Positions 27,378 to 36,506 of a stretch of 64,000 nucleotides of DNA are shown piece by piece. Each line of letters begins with the position of its first letter. The stretch's first letter is position 1. This DNA comes from Paludibacteraceae bacterium. GTDB taxonomy: Bacteria; Bacteroidota; Bacteroidia; Bacteroidales; Paludibacteraceae. A program made the translations under genes and the position numbers. Below the pieces are notes generated by a model. That model was not told the DNA's origin. It did no database searches and saw nothing but the letters and a program-made list of their open reading frames with translations. The stretch covers positions 78,674-142,673 of the forward strand of contig JAFVDX010000010.1 of the NCBI GenBank assembly GCA_017478225.1, given 5' to 3'.

Positions 27378-29021
27378 AGTAATATGAGCATCGCCCGTTA
27401 ATGCAAATATACTATCTTGCTCCACTAAAGACTCATTAAAAATATCCTTTTGATAGTCAATACCCGAATCAATATTTGCGGCAGAGAGCAACGAGTGGAA
27501 CACTACCATCGTTGAGAATCTGGCATTTTTATTTTCCTCTGCAGCCCGAATTTTCTCAGGATACATTTGTTTATACTCGTCGGAATACCACAGTATGAAT
27601 GGTATGTTGTATTCATATTCAGTACCTTGATAAGTGCCGTGCATTACTAATTCTTGCTCATCATCGTACAAATTCTCACCATGATCAGAAAGGTACAGCA
27701 TAACAGTGGGAATATGTAGAGATTCTATTGTAGTAATCAAAGTGTCCAAAAAGAAATCAGTATAAAGTATAGAGTTATCGTAGGCATTAACAAGCAATTG
27801 TTTGTTTTGAGGTTGTATCATGTTTATACTGAAATCACTTCCTGCACATGGTTGATATATTTCATTTTGTTTAGGATAGCGTTGATCATATCGCCAATGG
27901 CTTCCTAAATGGTGCAAAACTATAAATTGCTTGTCCTCAGTATTGACAATATTCAAAAAAGGTTGCAGCATACATATATCATAATGCTCGCCTTCTGACA
28001 TAGACCTCCCCGCCGACCAATAATGATCTACTACAGGAATTATTCTATTTACATATCTAACATCATGTCCGTTATTCAGCCAAGAGGCAGCAAATCCTGC
28101 TTCTTGGAAAGCCTCGACCAAACTCTTTTCTGCGTAAATGCTATCATGTTGCAGAGCCCCTACGCGACTGAGAATATGCGGTACTGCACTTTGAGTAAGA
28201 TTGGCTTGAGAATAGGCATGAGTAAAACTCAACAAATTGCTTCTTGATTGAAGGCGGGGATTAGTCTGCCTTTCATAACCATTTAGTGAAAAATTATGAG
28301 CGCGAGCAGTTTCACCTATTACCAACACATATAACTCTGCAATAGTATCCGTCTTAGGGGATATATTAAAACTAAAAGTCTCTAATTGTTGATTGTACCT
28401 ATTTATTTGCCGTTGGCTCTTGATTATTTCGATAGAGTTAAGATAGAAATCATAAGGATGAATCTTATAGAATTTCATCAATGCCAAATCTTTGGCGGTC
28501 TTAAGAGTCCCGCTAATGGTAGTTTCATAATGTATTCTTCTGGCATAGACAGAAAACACGACAGTGCCAATTAAGACTATCACGGGTATGCTTATGAGCA
28601 ATATCGTACTGACTATTTTGGGGAATAGCCATTCTTGCGGTTCTTTCGCAGCAAAATAAAAATAGAGCACCCACAAGAGTATAAAAATAAGCGAGAGCGG
28701 CCACAGAGAAGACAATAATTCAGTTGCTTCCTTGAGGTGAGTACGGAAAACCAACTCAAGGAAAGTTGTAGAGACAGTGGCGCGATTAAGATAAACACTT
28801 GCCATCTCAATAGGAGCCACAAACAAAGAAAATATACCTTCGAAAATAAAATATGCTTTCGATTTCAAAACGAAAGCAGGAAGTAATAGACATACAATTA
28901 CTACCACAAAGTAAGCCAATTGTTTTAGCGGGGAAATGGTAAGGTCGGTAGTAGCAAAGGTAACATATATATTAGGCAACAAAAGAAGCAAAAATAAATA
29001 TATACGACGAAACCATTTCAT
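27345..29021 (-). CDS. Phosphoethanolamine transferase (EptA/sulfatase-type)
   Basis: The 558-aa protein has five N-terminal membrane helices (to about residue 165) and a periplasmic alkaline-phosphatase-like domain. The nucleophile motif VIGETARAHNFSLNGYERQT places the catalytic threonine at T238. Further metal-site signatures are HLGSHWRYDQRYP and YLSDHGENLYDD. These enzymes move phosphoethanolamine from phosphatidylethanolamine to lipid A or other glycans, which can lower sensitivity to cationic peptides. The gene is the last of a minus-strand unit after folE (64-base gap). It overlaps the convergent acyltransferase gene by 33 bases. Confidence 0.93.
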   Translation of the reverse strand: MKWFRRIYLFLLLLLPNIYVTFATTDLTISPLKQLAYFVVVIVCLLLPAFVLKSKAYFIFEGIFSLFVAPIEMASVYLNRATVSTTFLELVFRTHLKEATELLSSLWPLSLIFILLWVLYFYFAAKEPQEWLFPKIVSTILLISIPVIVLIGTVVFSVYARRIHYETTISGTLKTAKDLALMKFYKIHPYDFYLNSIEIIKSQRQINRYNQQLETFSFNISPKTDTIAELYVLVIGETARAHNFSLNGYERQTNPRLQSRSNLLSFTHAYSQANLTQSAVPHILSRVGALQHDSIYAEKSLVEAFQEAGFAASWLNNGHDVRYVNRIIPVVDHYWSAGRSMSEGEHYDICMLQPFLNIVNTEDKQFIVLHHLGSHWRYDQRYPKQNEIYQPCAGSDFSINMIQPQNKQLLVNAYDNSILYTDFFLDTLITTIESLHIPTVMLYLSDHGENLYDDEQELVMHGTYQGTEYEYNIPFILWYSDEYKQMYPEKIRAAEENKNARFSTMVVFHSLLSAANIDSGIDYQKDIFNESLVEQDSIFALTGDAHITLLTPDNSLLH

Positions 29022-29085
29022 AATCTGATATCGGGCTAACTTATTCTGAATTAGTAAATTGATTTTTGTATGGAAATATGATCTC

Positions 29086-29670
29086 TCAATTCCTTATCAA
29101 CTTCATAAATTCTTCGCGGGTTTTGGCTTGATTGAACACTCCCGTGAAGTCGCTTGTGACGGTCATAGCATGCTGCTTTTGAACTCCTCTCATTTGCATA
29201 CACAAGTGTTCAGCCTCAATTACCACCATTACTCCCAAAGGATTAAGCACTTGCTGAATACAATCTTTTATTTGTGTTGTGAGGCGTTCTTGCACCTGCA
29301 AACGCCGCGAGAACACATCAACTACTCGCGCAATCTTGCTTAGACCTGTGATTTTTCCGTTTGGAATATATGCCACATGTACCTTACCAAAAAAAGGTAA
29401 AATATGATGCTCACAAAGTGAATAGAAATCAATGTCTTTAACCACCACCATTTGACGATAATCCTCTTCAAATAGTGCACTTTTTAGTATTGCCTCAGGG
29501 TCTTCTTTGTAGCCCTTGGTGAGAAACTGCATAGCCTTCCCCACTCTCTCGGGAGTTTTCAGTAAGCCTTCGCGACTTGGGTCCTCGCCTATAAGAGAAA
29601 TCTGTTTCTTTACTAATTCTGATATCTGATTGGTTAAATTATTATCAGGAGTGAATGATTGTAAATCCAT
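29086..29670 (-). CDS. folE: GTP cyclohydrolase I
   Basis: The 194-aa protein has the type I signatures [19 protein letters not shown] (zinc-ligand Cys and the catalytic His pair), [20 protein letters not shown] and the second zinc Cys in [10 protein letters not shown]. The enzyme converts GTP to dihydroneopterin triphosphate, the first step of folate and tetrahydropterin synthesis, as a cytoplasmic homodecamer. Its length is normal. The start overlaps the stop of the SPOR gene by one base, so translation is probably coupled. Confidence 0.98.
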   Translation of the reverse strand: MDLQSFTPDNNLTNQISELVKKQISLIGEDPSREGLLKTPERVGKAMQFLTKGYKEDPEAILKSALFEEDYRQMVVVKDIDFYSLCEHHILPFFGKVHVAYIPNGKITGLSKIARVVDVFSRRLQVQERLTTQIKDCIQQVLNPLGVMVVIEAEHLCMQMRGVQKQHAMTVTSDFTGVFNQAKTREEFMKLIRN

Positions 29671-30131
29671 TATTGCAGTATAGTTATTTGGTCACGAACA
29701 ATATAAGTATCACCTTGCAATTGAGGGAATAAGCGAAGTACTTCGTCTCTTAGCAGAGCCGCGTCTTGCTGATTTCTAAAATCACCTAAACGCACTTTCC
29801 AAAAAGGAGGATTATAAAGAACATATATATCTACATCCAAATCGCTTTCTTTTATTTGCTTTTCTACATCAAAAGCAGCATTTTTTGCTGTTTGCTGGTG
29901 ATTAGAAGAGAATACCTGTACACGATAGCCTTGTATCTGGACTTCTTCTCGCTGAGTCCCGTCAATCTTATCTTGAATCAAGCGGTCTATGTCTGCCGAC
30001 TGATGCACAACTACATTTTCTTCCATGGCCTGAATAATTTTCAAATTACTCTTTGCAATGGAATCATTGGCAGACAATGCCAATACAATAAATGTGCATA
30101 ATAATATGCTTATTGCTTTTTTCATAGTCAT
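29670..30131 (-). CDS. SPOR-domain secreted protein
   Basis: The 153-aa protein has a signal peptide ([20 protein letters not shown], cut near ANDS). A SPOR domain covers residues 75-153 ([38 protein letters not shown]). SPOR domains bind peptidoglycan strands stripped of stem peptides, often at division sites. No lipobox is visible, so it is probably a soluble periplasmic protein. It lies 6 bases after the nucleoside kinase gene and overlaps folE by one base. A cell-envelope role is inferred from the domain only. Confidence 0.87.
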   Translation of the reverse strand: MTMKKAISILLCTFIVLALSANDSIAKSNLKIIQAMEENVVVHQSADIDRLIQDKIDGTQREEVQIQGYRVQVFSSNHQQTAKNAAFDVEKQIKESDLDVDIYVLYNPPFWKVRLGDFRNQQDAALLRDEVLRLFPQLQGDTYIVRDQITILQ

Positions 30132-30137
30132 TTTATT

Positions 30138-31856
30138 TTAATATCTAAACGATGATCCACCAACGAACTCCCTCAATAATGACGTTGGCGGTATTTCTTT
30201 TTCAGGAATTGATATAAAATACTGTAGGAATTTCTTAAGTCTGTATGCCTCAGTATATTCGTCACAATACTTAGGTACTTCGGCGAGTATTTGTTCTGCA
30301 TGCCTTTTTAATACGGCCAATTCAAAAAGTAGAGCTGAGTTGAACATAACATCAGCATTTTCTTGATATGGATATATCCATTTTTCTTCGCCTCTCCTAA
30401 CGCTTGCTACTCGAGCGATAGTCTCTTGCGCAGAATAGTTACGATAGCGATAATCGCGTACAATACGGCGCAATAAACGGGTATCGGTTGTGGGTATCCA
30501 ATTATGATTATCCAGATTGATAGTAGTTAGCGCAGACACATATATACGGAAAGTAGCAAATCGAGGAACATCAGGAATAAGGTCTGGATTGAGAGCATGG
30601 ATTCCCTCAAGGATAATTATATTATCTTCTTCTATTCTTAATTTATTTCCCAAAAAATATCTTTTCCCGTCCTCAAAATTGAATGTAGGCAACGAAATTT
30701 CTTTACCATCGAGCAAATCGTTCACATGCTGCCTAAATAATTTCAAATCCAAGGCATTGATATCTTCAAAATCATATTCGCCATTCTCATCTTTAGGAGT
30801 ATCTTCACGATTAACAAAATAGTTATCCATGCTGATAACCACAGGCTGTATTCCATTGACTCGCAGTTGAATAACAAGACGTTTAGAAAATGTAGTTTTA
30901 CCTGAAGAAGATGGTCCGGAAATAAGTACAAATTTAGGTCTTCCGCCCGGACGATGTGCAATCATATCTGCTATCTGTGATATTTTTTTCTCATGCAGAG
31001 CCTCCGAGAGTTTAATCATATCAAAGGCTTTATTTTTCTTGCATGCCACATTGAAATCAGCAACATTGTCAATCTTCATCAAATGATTCCACCCTACATA
31101 TTCACTAAAGATACCAAACATTTTTTCTTGCGAAACCATATCTTCGAGCCTTGATGGATCCATACGATTTGGAACTCGCAACAACATACCATCAAAATAA
31201 GGCTCCAAATCAAATATGTTCAGGTAGCCTGTTGACGGAAGCAAAACACCATTGTAATTGTCCAAATAATCAGTCTTGTCAGATGGTTGCAAAGGCTTAT
31301 ATTCCATGTGCACATAGGCACTATATGGTTCACCTAAAGTCTCAAATAAATTAGCCTCACTATCATACGACTCTTTGAAGAGTTGCATGACTACCTTCGT
31401 TTGCTTTTCTTCGCTTACTATCTTTCTATCCTCTTTTATGATTAAGTTCATTCTCTGCTTAATGGCTTCAATGTGTTGAGGATTAACACTTACAGGCTCG
31501 TATCCTTTTTCCGGCTTACGATGAAGCACACGGCAATAATACCCTTTGCTTATTGGATGCTCAATACGCAGATCGCAGTTCGGCTCAAGTTCTCTGATAG
31601 CGCATGCAAGTACCATAGACAATGTCCTTACATACACTCTCATACCACTTGGGCAAGAAGCATCAATGAATTCTATATCTTTAGGACGATAGACATAGTA
31701 ATTCAAGTTCTCCACCTTATAATTAACGCGGGCAGCAACCACCTGATAAGGTAGGCTGATGCCCAGCAAATTATAAATCTCAAGAATACTACTGCCACGG
31801 GGTACATCGTAGTACTTCTCCGTGTTTTTACAAAAGATAGTAACCGTGTTTTGCAT
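30138..31856 (-). CDS. Nucleoside kinase with TGS/ThrRS-like N-terminus and uridine-kinase-like C-terminus
   Basis: The 572-aa protein joins a TGS-like and threonyl/alanyl-tRNA-synthetase second-additional-like N-terminal half (residues 1-220, for example EHPISKGYYCRV) to a uridine kinase/phosphoribulokinase-type P-loop domain. The Walker A motif GPSSSGKTTFSKR starts at residue 314, followed by VISMDNYFVNRE and ILEGIHALNPDL. This fusion is common and conserved in Bacteroidota, Firmicutes and others, where it is annotated as a nucleoside kinase; the exact substrate is unsettled. It is the first gene of a minus-strand unit with the SPOR gene, folE and the phosphoethanolamine transferase gene. 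It has its own promoter. Confidence 0.9.
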   Translation of the reverse strand: MQNTVTIFCKNTEKYYDVPRGSSILEIYNLLGISLPYQVVAARVNYKVENLNYYVYRPKDIEFIDASCPSGMRVYVRTLSMVLACAIRELEPNCDLRIEHPISKGYYCRVLHRKPEKGYEPVSVNPQHIEAIKQRMNLIIKEDRKIVSEEKQTKVVMQLFKESYDSEANLFETLGEPYSAYVHMEYKPLQPSDKTDYLDNYNGVLLPSTGYLNIFDLEPYFDGMLLRVPNRMDPSRLEDMVSQEKMFGIFSEYVGWNHLMKIDNVADFNVACKKNKAFDMIKLSEALHEKKISQIADMIAHRPGGRPKFVLISGPSSSGKTTFSKRLVIQLRVNGIQPVVISMDNYFVNREDTPKDENGEYDFEDINALDLKLFRQHVNDLLDGKEISLPTFNFEDGKRYFLGNKLRIEEDNIIILEGIHALNPDLIPDVPRFATFRIYVSALTTINLDNHNWIPTTDTRLLRRIVRDYRYRNYSAQETIARVASVRRGEEKWIYPYQENADVMFNSALLFELAVLKRHAEQILAEVPKYCDEYTEAYRLKKFLQYFISIPEKEIPPTSLLREFVGGSSFRY

Positions 31857-31882
31857 AACAAATGCTTTTTTTATTATGCCCG

Positions 31883-31913
31883 CAAAAATAATAATTTTTT
31901 CTGAATTGGCAAA
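31883..31913 (-). promoter_or_regulatory. Promoter of the kinase-SPOR-folE unit
   Basis: On the minus strand TTTG (31910-31913) is followed after 19 bases by TATTTTTG (31883-31890). The predicted start is near 31876, 20 bases before the kinase start codon. Confidence 0.72.
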
Positions 31914-31977
31914 ACAAAATCTTCCTAAAACATAAATATCAATTTTTCAGATGATTAAGAAGATATTTAGCACCATA

Positions 31978-32910
31978 TCAGATGGATTTTAGGTATTTTT
32001 CTGCTTCAATTGCAGCCTTACATCCTGATGCCGCCGCAGTAATGGCTTGGCGATAATGAGGGTCGGCAACATCTCCTGCTGCAAACACTCCACTAATATT
32101 GGTCAACGGTGTACCATTGTGGGTTATAATATATCCTTGTTCGTCTGTGGATAAATAATCCTTAAAGATATCGCTATTAGGGTGATGCCCAATAGCAAGG
32201 AAGAAGCCATTAATCTCTATATGTCGGAGTTCTTCGTTTTCCTCACCTTTTCGATAAACAAGGTCAGCGCCCTCAACTTTTCCGTTTCCTGTCAAACAAA
32301 GAGTATTATGCTCAAAGAGGACTTCTATGTTTTCAGTGTCAAAAACACGCTTTTGCATTATTTCAGAAGCGCGAAGATATGGTTTTCTTACAATCAGATA
32401 CACTTTCTGACAAAGCCCAGCCAAATAGAGAGCCTCTTCACAAGCCGTATCACCACCTCCTACTACTGCAACTATTTTTTTCCTATAGAAAAAGCCATCA
32501 CAGGTAGCACATGCCGACACTCCCTTGCCTTTATATTCGCGTTCTGACGGCAAGCCGAGATATTTAGCCGATGCTCCGGTTGCAATAATCACAGCGTCTG
32601 CAGTTAATTCAATATCATCATCCACCCATATTTTCTTAGGTGAAACAGAGAAATCCACTTTTGTTACTATTCCGCTTCGTATCTGTGTCCCGAAACGCTC
32701 TGCCTGCCGACGCATGTCATCCATCATTTGGAAAGGCTCTACTCCATCAGGGTAGCCGGGGAAATTTTCCACTTCGGTAGTTGTTGTGAGTTGTCCGCCA
32801 GACTGTGGTCCCTCGTAAAGTACTGGATTCAAGTTGGCACGAGACGCATAGATGGCTGCAGTATAACCGGCAGGTCCTGAGCCTATGATAAGACATTTTA
32901 TATGTTCCAT
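31978..32910 (-). CDS. trxB: Thioredoxin-disulfide reductase
   Basis: The 310-aa protein has the N-terminal FAD-binding GSGPAGYTAAIYASR, the redox-active SACATCDGFFYR (Cys-Ala-Thr-Cys), the NADPH-binding VVGGGDTACEEALYL and the C-terminal FAD motif GVFAAGDVADPHYRQ. It reduces thioredoxin with NADPH in the cytoplasm. Its length is that of low-molecular-weight TrxB. It begins 23 bases after the AsmA-like gene, so it is probably the last gene of the ileS-led unit. Confidence 0.98.
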   Translation of the reverse strand: MEHIKCLIIGSGPAGYTAAIYASRANLNPVLYEGPQSGGQLTTTTEVENFPGYPDGVEPFQMMDDMRRQAERFGTQIRSGIVTKVDFSVSPKKIWVDDDIELTADAVIIATGASAKYLGLPSEREYKGKGVSACATCDGFFYRKKIVAVVGGGDTACEEALYLAGLCQKVYLIVRKPYLRASEIMQKRVFDTENIEVLFEHNTLCLTGNGKVEGADLVYRKGEENEELRHIEINGFFLAIGHHPNSDIFKDYLSTDEQGYIITHNGTPLTNISGVFAAGDVADPHYRQAITAAASGCKAAIEAEKYLKSI

Positions 32911-32933
32911 TTTAAATTAGATTTATCTCATGT

Positions 32934-35900
32934 TTATTCTTCTGTTCTTACATTACGCTTCAATGCAGCATCTATCATTTTCTTCAACGAAGCATTTTGG
33001 GTCTCCACATCCTTTCGAATGATAGGTCTGAAATCTTGCGCATAACGGCATTTAGCAGGCTTAATATGTAAATCATCAAAAGTGCCATTCACATCCACAC
33101 CGATATAAAGCGGTTTCAAGAGCGACACATGATAGTTAAATGACATATCAAGATTATGCCTTCCACCCACAGCAGCCATATACTTATCCATAGTCAAGCA
33201 GAAAGGATATATGTCGATTTCGTTCTTGAAGAGAGTAGCCGTAGCGGAGATACTATCCACTTTGTTCTCAGTTTTTTTGTTAAACATAAGTATTTTGGCT
33301 ATTTGCGTGAATGTCTCTCCATCGAGCAATACAAGGTTTTTGCCTGATATATTGAGTGCTCCTCGTGTGGTACTTGTTTTCAAGCGATAAGCAGCGTCGG
33401 TAAATGTTTCGGCAGCCAAGTGGAACTCAGCATCGCCACGGAAAGAACGAAGCATCGGCATCATCGTGTCGATTTGAGGAATCATATTAACAAGTTCTTG
33501 CACATTGATATCAAGCATGTGATAATCAAGTCCAACAAAGATATGATTTCTACGAGGAGTCTTGTAGATAGCAGTAAGTTGTAATTTAGCGGCATTACAT
33601 ACAAAACCCATTTCCTCAAGCACCATGACTCCATCTTTTATGTATAGGTGTCCGCCTAAATCACGAGCCACTTGATCAAACACAACAGCCTCTTTTATGT
33701 TGGTGTTGAGAGTTATATCCATATCCTTAGGTACAAGGAATGGATTGGCGTCTTGAGTTTGACTTTTTTCGGCTTCGGCCTTAGCGGCCTCAGGCGTTTC
33801 GTCTGTTCCTGTATCAGCACTCAAGATAGCCATCAATTCATTAACATCAGTATGTTCACTCGTGAATTCAACTGTACCTTTAAGAATATCTTTTTTCTCT
33901 AACCAATGACCTATATTATTTATTTTTCCTGTTAATGAAAAATCACTATTGCCTATGATTATTCGGCTGTCCATTATATCACACTGACGATTGGAATAAT
34001 CGAATCTGATCTTCGGAATTTCGATTTTTTCTTGAATAAGAGGTATTTCTACATTTCCTTCGTTAAGGTCGATGCTTAGTCTTGGCGACCATTGCAAAAG
34101 GAAATTCTCTTTTGATGGGTCTCTGTAGCCTTGTGCATACAGGCGGAAAGCCTGCGTTGAAGCCTTTATGCTATCACCCTTGCTCGCTTGAAGGGCAACA
34201 GTATTAATCATGGCTTTCAGACGAGGCTGGTTGCTCTCTTTGGTTGAGGATATACTTGCTGTAATTTCCGACTTCTTCAAGTGAGCAATTATATCAGTAT
34301 AATTGGCTTTGAGGTCATTAAAGAGCAATTTGGTCTGTATCAAAGGAATCGCATCCTGCTTTTTTGTGTTATATTCTACATAAGCAGTCAAATCAGGTTG
34401 TTCAATGGCAGCATTGATAGTATCCATATCTGCCGAAAGCGATGTTGATTGCAAGGTTGCTGCAGCATATAGCATTGCAGAGTTAGAAAGAACATCGCTC
34501 GTTTCAAGTTTAATATCAGTATTGCCTAATTCTGCTTTTACCAAATCTATCATTTCAACATTAAGTTGGTTCGGCTGCAAACTTATTGCTGCCCAATTGG
34601 TAGATTTCTTCGATGGTTTTCGGTTAGGAATTTGCACTTTGACATTCATCTTGTCAGAATTGAGCAAAATACTATCATATTGGACTGCTAAATCTCTAAT
34701 ATCCAAATCGGCAGAAATATCACCTTTACTTAGAGTCATATTGGTTAAATCAGACAAACGGATTTTAGCGTGTGCCTTACCTTGTGCTGTTCCTTTCAGG
34801 CCGGTTTGTATATTATCCGCTTCAAGATATTGCTTAAATTCAGGCAGATTTACTTTAATATTTGCATTAATATCAGCGAGCAAATCTCCTAATAACTCAC
34901 TCACATTGCCCGCTGCATCTATTTGTGTTTTGCCTGTGCGAGCATGAAGACGCTGTATCTTAACTGAAGATTGTGGTTTGTTGTTGAGGTCGATATGTGC
35001 ATCGGCTGTTAGATTGATATCTTCTATTTTATAAGGAAAAACATCCATATATGCTGCCTGAGCATCAGATAATTTAAACGAAGCATCAACAATCGGCATA
35101 ACAGAATCGTTATATATACCTTTTGCAGTAGCATCTAACGACACTGTTGCTTTATCAATATCAATACCATCAAGCATTTTGGTAATATTTGCAGGCAAAA
35201 GTTTTAGCAACTGCATTACATCCCAATTACTAAGCGATACCGCAGCATCGACAGCAATATCATCGCCGGGCAAAGAAGCCTCACCCGCAATAGTAAGCGC
35301 AAACTCATTAACTGCTATTTCCGCTTTTTCCAAGGCAACAGATAAAGTATCTAACCTAAGTGCTGTATGTTCAGACTTAAGATTCAATTTCAAATGATCA
35401 GCATATATCTCATTATCTATTGCCGCACTCACATCATTGGCAAGAAGATGAAGTTGAATATCTTCAAGTCCTTTGGCAGATGCATCAACGGCAATATTCT
35501 CTACCTTGGCATCAATTTTAGACTTCAAATCAAGATAAGTGATTGAGTTGGCAACGATATTTACCTTTCCCACATTAAGTTGGTCAAAAGGCAAAGAAAA
35601 GGCAGTAGTATCTTCTTTTGTTGTATCCTGAGGCAGAACAAACACATTTAAGTTGCTCTCGCCTTGTTCATTGAAGAATATATTAGCATTGATACCTTTG
35701 ATTGTCAGTTCATGAACATCTAATGCTTTTTCTTTCAAGAAACGCTTTACATCTACCTTAGCCACTACATCAGGCGCAGCCAACAAAGTGTCCGATTGAG
35801 CATTTTCCATCGGATTAACTATGTATAGTCCGTTGATATGAAGCCCAAACTCAGGGAAAGTAGAAAAGAAAGTAAGGTCAACGTCACCAATATAATGGTC

Positions 35901-36050
35901 TGTACTTATATACTGAGCCGCAACATTTCTCACAATAGGAGTAAGTCTTGCAGGAGTAAATACAAAATAAATGGCTATTAGTATCGCCACTAGCACCACA
36001 CCGAGAATTGAACCGAGCGTGATGCCAAATATCTTCCAAAACTTTTTCAT
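32934..36050 (-). CDS. AsmA-family envelope protein, 1038 aa
   Basis: One N-terminal membrane helix (residues 8-32, ITLGSILGVVLVAILIAIYF) is followed by a long repetitive beta-strand region. The start resembles AsmA (LTPIVRNVAAQYISTDHYIG, VDLTFFSTFPEFGLHINGL) and the C-terminal part resembles the AsmA_2 domain (LRSFRGDAEFHLAAETF, NLDMSFNYHVSLLKP). Proteins of this group form elongated hydrophobic grooves and are linked to phospholipid transport to the outer membrane. That is established for E. coli relatives and is inference here. The start codon overlaps the stop of the preceding lipoprotein gene by one base. Length is typical for Bacteroidales members. Confidence 0.88.
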   Translation of the reverse strand: MKKFWKIFGITLGSILGVVLVAILIAIYFVFTPARLTPIVRNVAAQYISTDHYIGDVDLTFFSTFPEFGLHINGLYIVNPMENAQSDTLLAAPDVVAKVDVKRFLKEKALDVHELTIKGINANIFFNEQGESNLNVFVLPQDTTKEDTTAFSLPFDQLNVGKVNIVANSITYLDLKSKIDAKVENIAVDASAKGLEDIQLHLLANDVSAAIDNEIYADHLKLNLKSEHTALRLDTLSVALEKAEIAVNEFALTIAGEASLPGDDIAVDAAVSLSNWDVMQLLKLLPANITKMLDGIDIDKATVSLDATAKGIYNDSVMPIVDASFKLSDAQAAYMDVFPYKIEDINLTADAHIDLNNKPQSSVKIQRLHARTGKTQIDAAGNVSELLGDLLADINANIKVNLPEFKQYLEADNIQTGLKGTAQGKAHAKIRLSDLTNMTLSKGDISADLDIRDLAVQYDSILLNSDKMNVKVQIPNRKPSKKSTNWAAISLQPNQLNVEMIDLVKAELGNTDIKLETSDVLSNSAMLYAAATLQSTSLSADMDTINAAIEQPDLTAYVEYNTKKQDAIPLIQTKLLFNDLKANYTDIIAHLKKSEITASISSTKESNQPRLKAMINTVALQASKGDSIKASTQAFRLYAQGYRDPSKENFLLQWSPRLSIDLNEGNVEIPLIQEKIEIPKIRFDYSNRQCDIMDSRIIIGNSDFSLTGKINNIGHWLEKKDILKGTVEFTSEHTDVNELMAILSADTGTDETPEAAKAEAEKSQTQDANPFLVPKDMDITLNTNIKEAVVFDQVARDLGGHLYIKDGVMVLEEMGFVCNAAKLQLTAIYKTPRRNHIFVGLDYHMLDINVQELVNMIPQIDTMMPMLRSFRGDAEFHLAAETFTDAAYRLKTSTTRGALNISGKNLVLLDGETFTQIAKILMFNKKTENKVDSISATATLFKNEIDIYPFCLTMDKYMAAVGGRHNLDMSFNYHVSLLKPLYIGVDVNGTFDDLHIKPAKCRYAQDFRPIIRKDVETQNASLKKMIDAALKRNVRTEE

Positions 36051-36475
36051 TATCTAACTCTTGTTAAGGTATGCGACTTTCCGAAATCATCTTTATATGA
36101 CAAAGTATTACTATTGAGCAAAGTTATTGTATAAATTTTAGGTATCTCAGCCCAACCATACTCCATCATATGGATTTCTTTCAGTTGTGTTATTTGAATA
36201 CTATATTTAAACCATCCGTTGCCGTATGGCGTCAAATCACTCTCTTTTACATCGTCGCCTTCGTCCCAAGTATGACCATAATAAGGGTAATTAGCATCAT
36301 CTGTCCTTTCTTGAGAAAACACCCAATACTGATAATTACCATCTGGTTCAAGCCCTTCTGACGGACAGCGCCATGTACCAAAAATATCATTTGCAGAATA
36401 CTCTTCTTGTTGGCAAGAGGTAAAAGCAACCATCACTGCCACTAAAGCACATAAAAGAAAAATGTTGCGTTTCAT
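36050..36475 (-). CDS. Small lipocalin-like lipoprotein
   Basis: The 141-aa protein has a lipoprotein signal (MKRNIFLLCALVAVMVAFTS then Cys21). The body, beginning NDIFGTWRCPSE, is predicted to be all-beta, with strand patterns WFKYSIQITQLKEIHMM, IYTITLLNSNTLSY and a C-terminal SHTLTRV. The GTW motif early in a small barrel resembles lipocalin-like lipoproteins common in Bacteroidales. No ligand or function can be inferred. It lies 31 bases after ileS and overlaps the AsmA-like gene by one base, so the three are co-transcribed. Confidence 0.75.
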   Translation of the reverse strand: MKRNIFLLCALVAVMVAFTSCQQEEYSANDIFGTWRCPSEGLEPDGNYQYWVFSQERTDDANYPYYGHTWDEGDDVKESDLTPYGNGWFKYSIQITQLKEIHMMEYGWAEIPKIYTITLLNSNTLSYKDDFGKSHTLTRVR

Positions 36476-36506
36476 AGAAAATATGTTTTTATAAGTTTAA
36501 TGATGT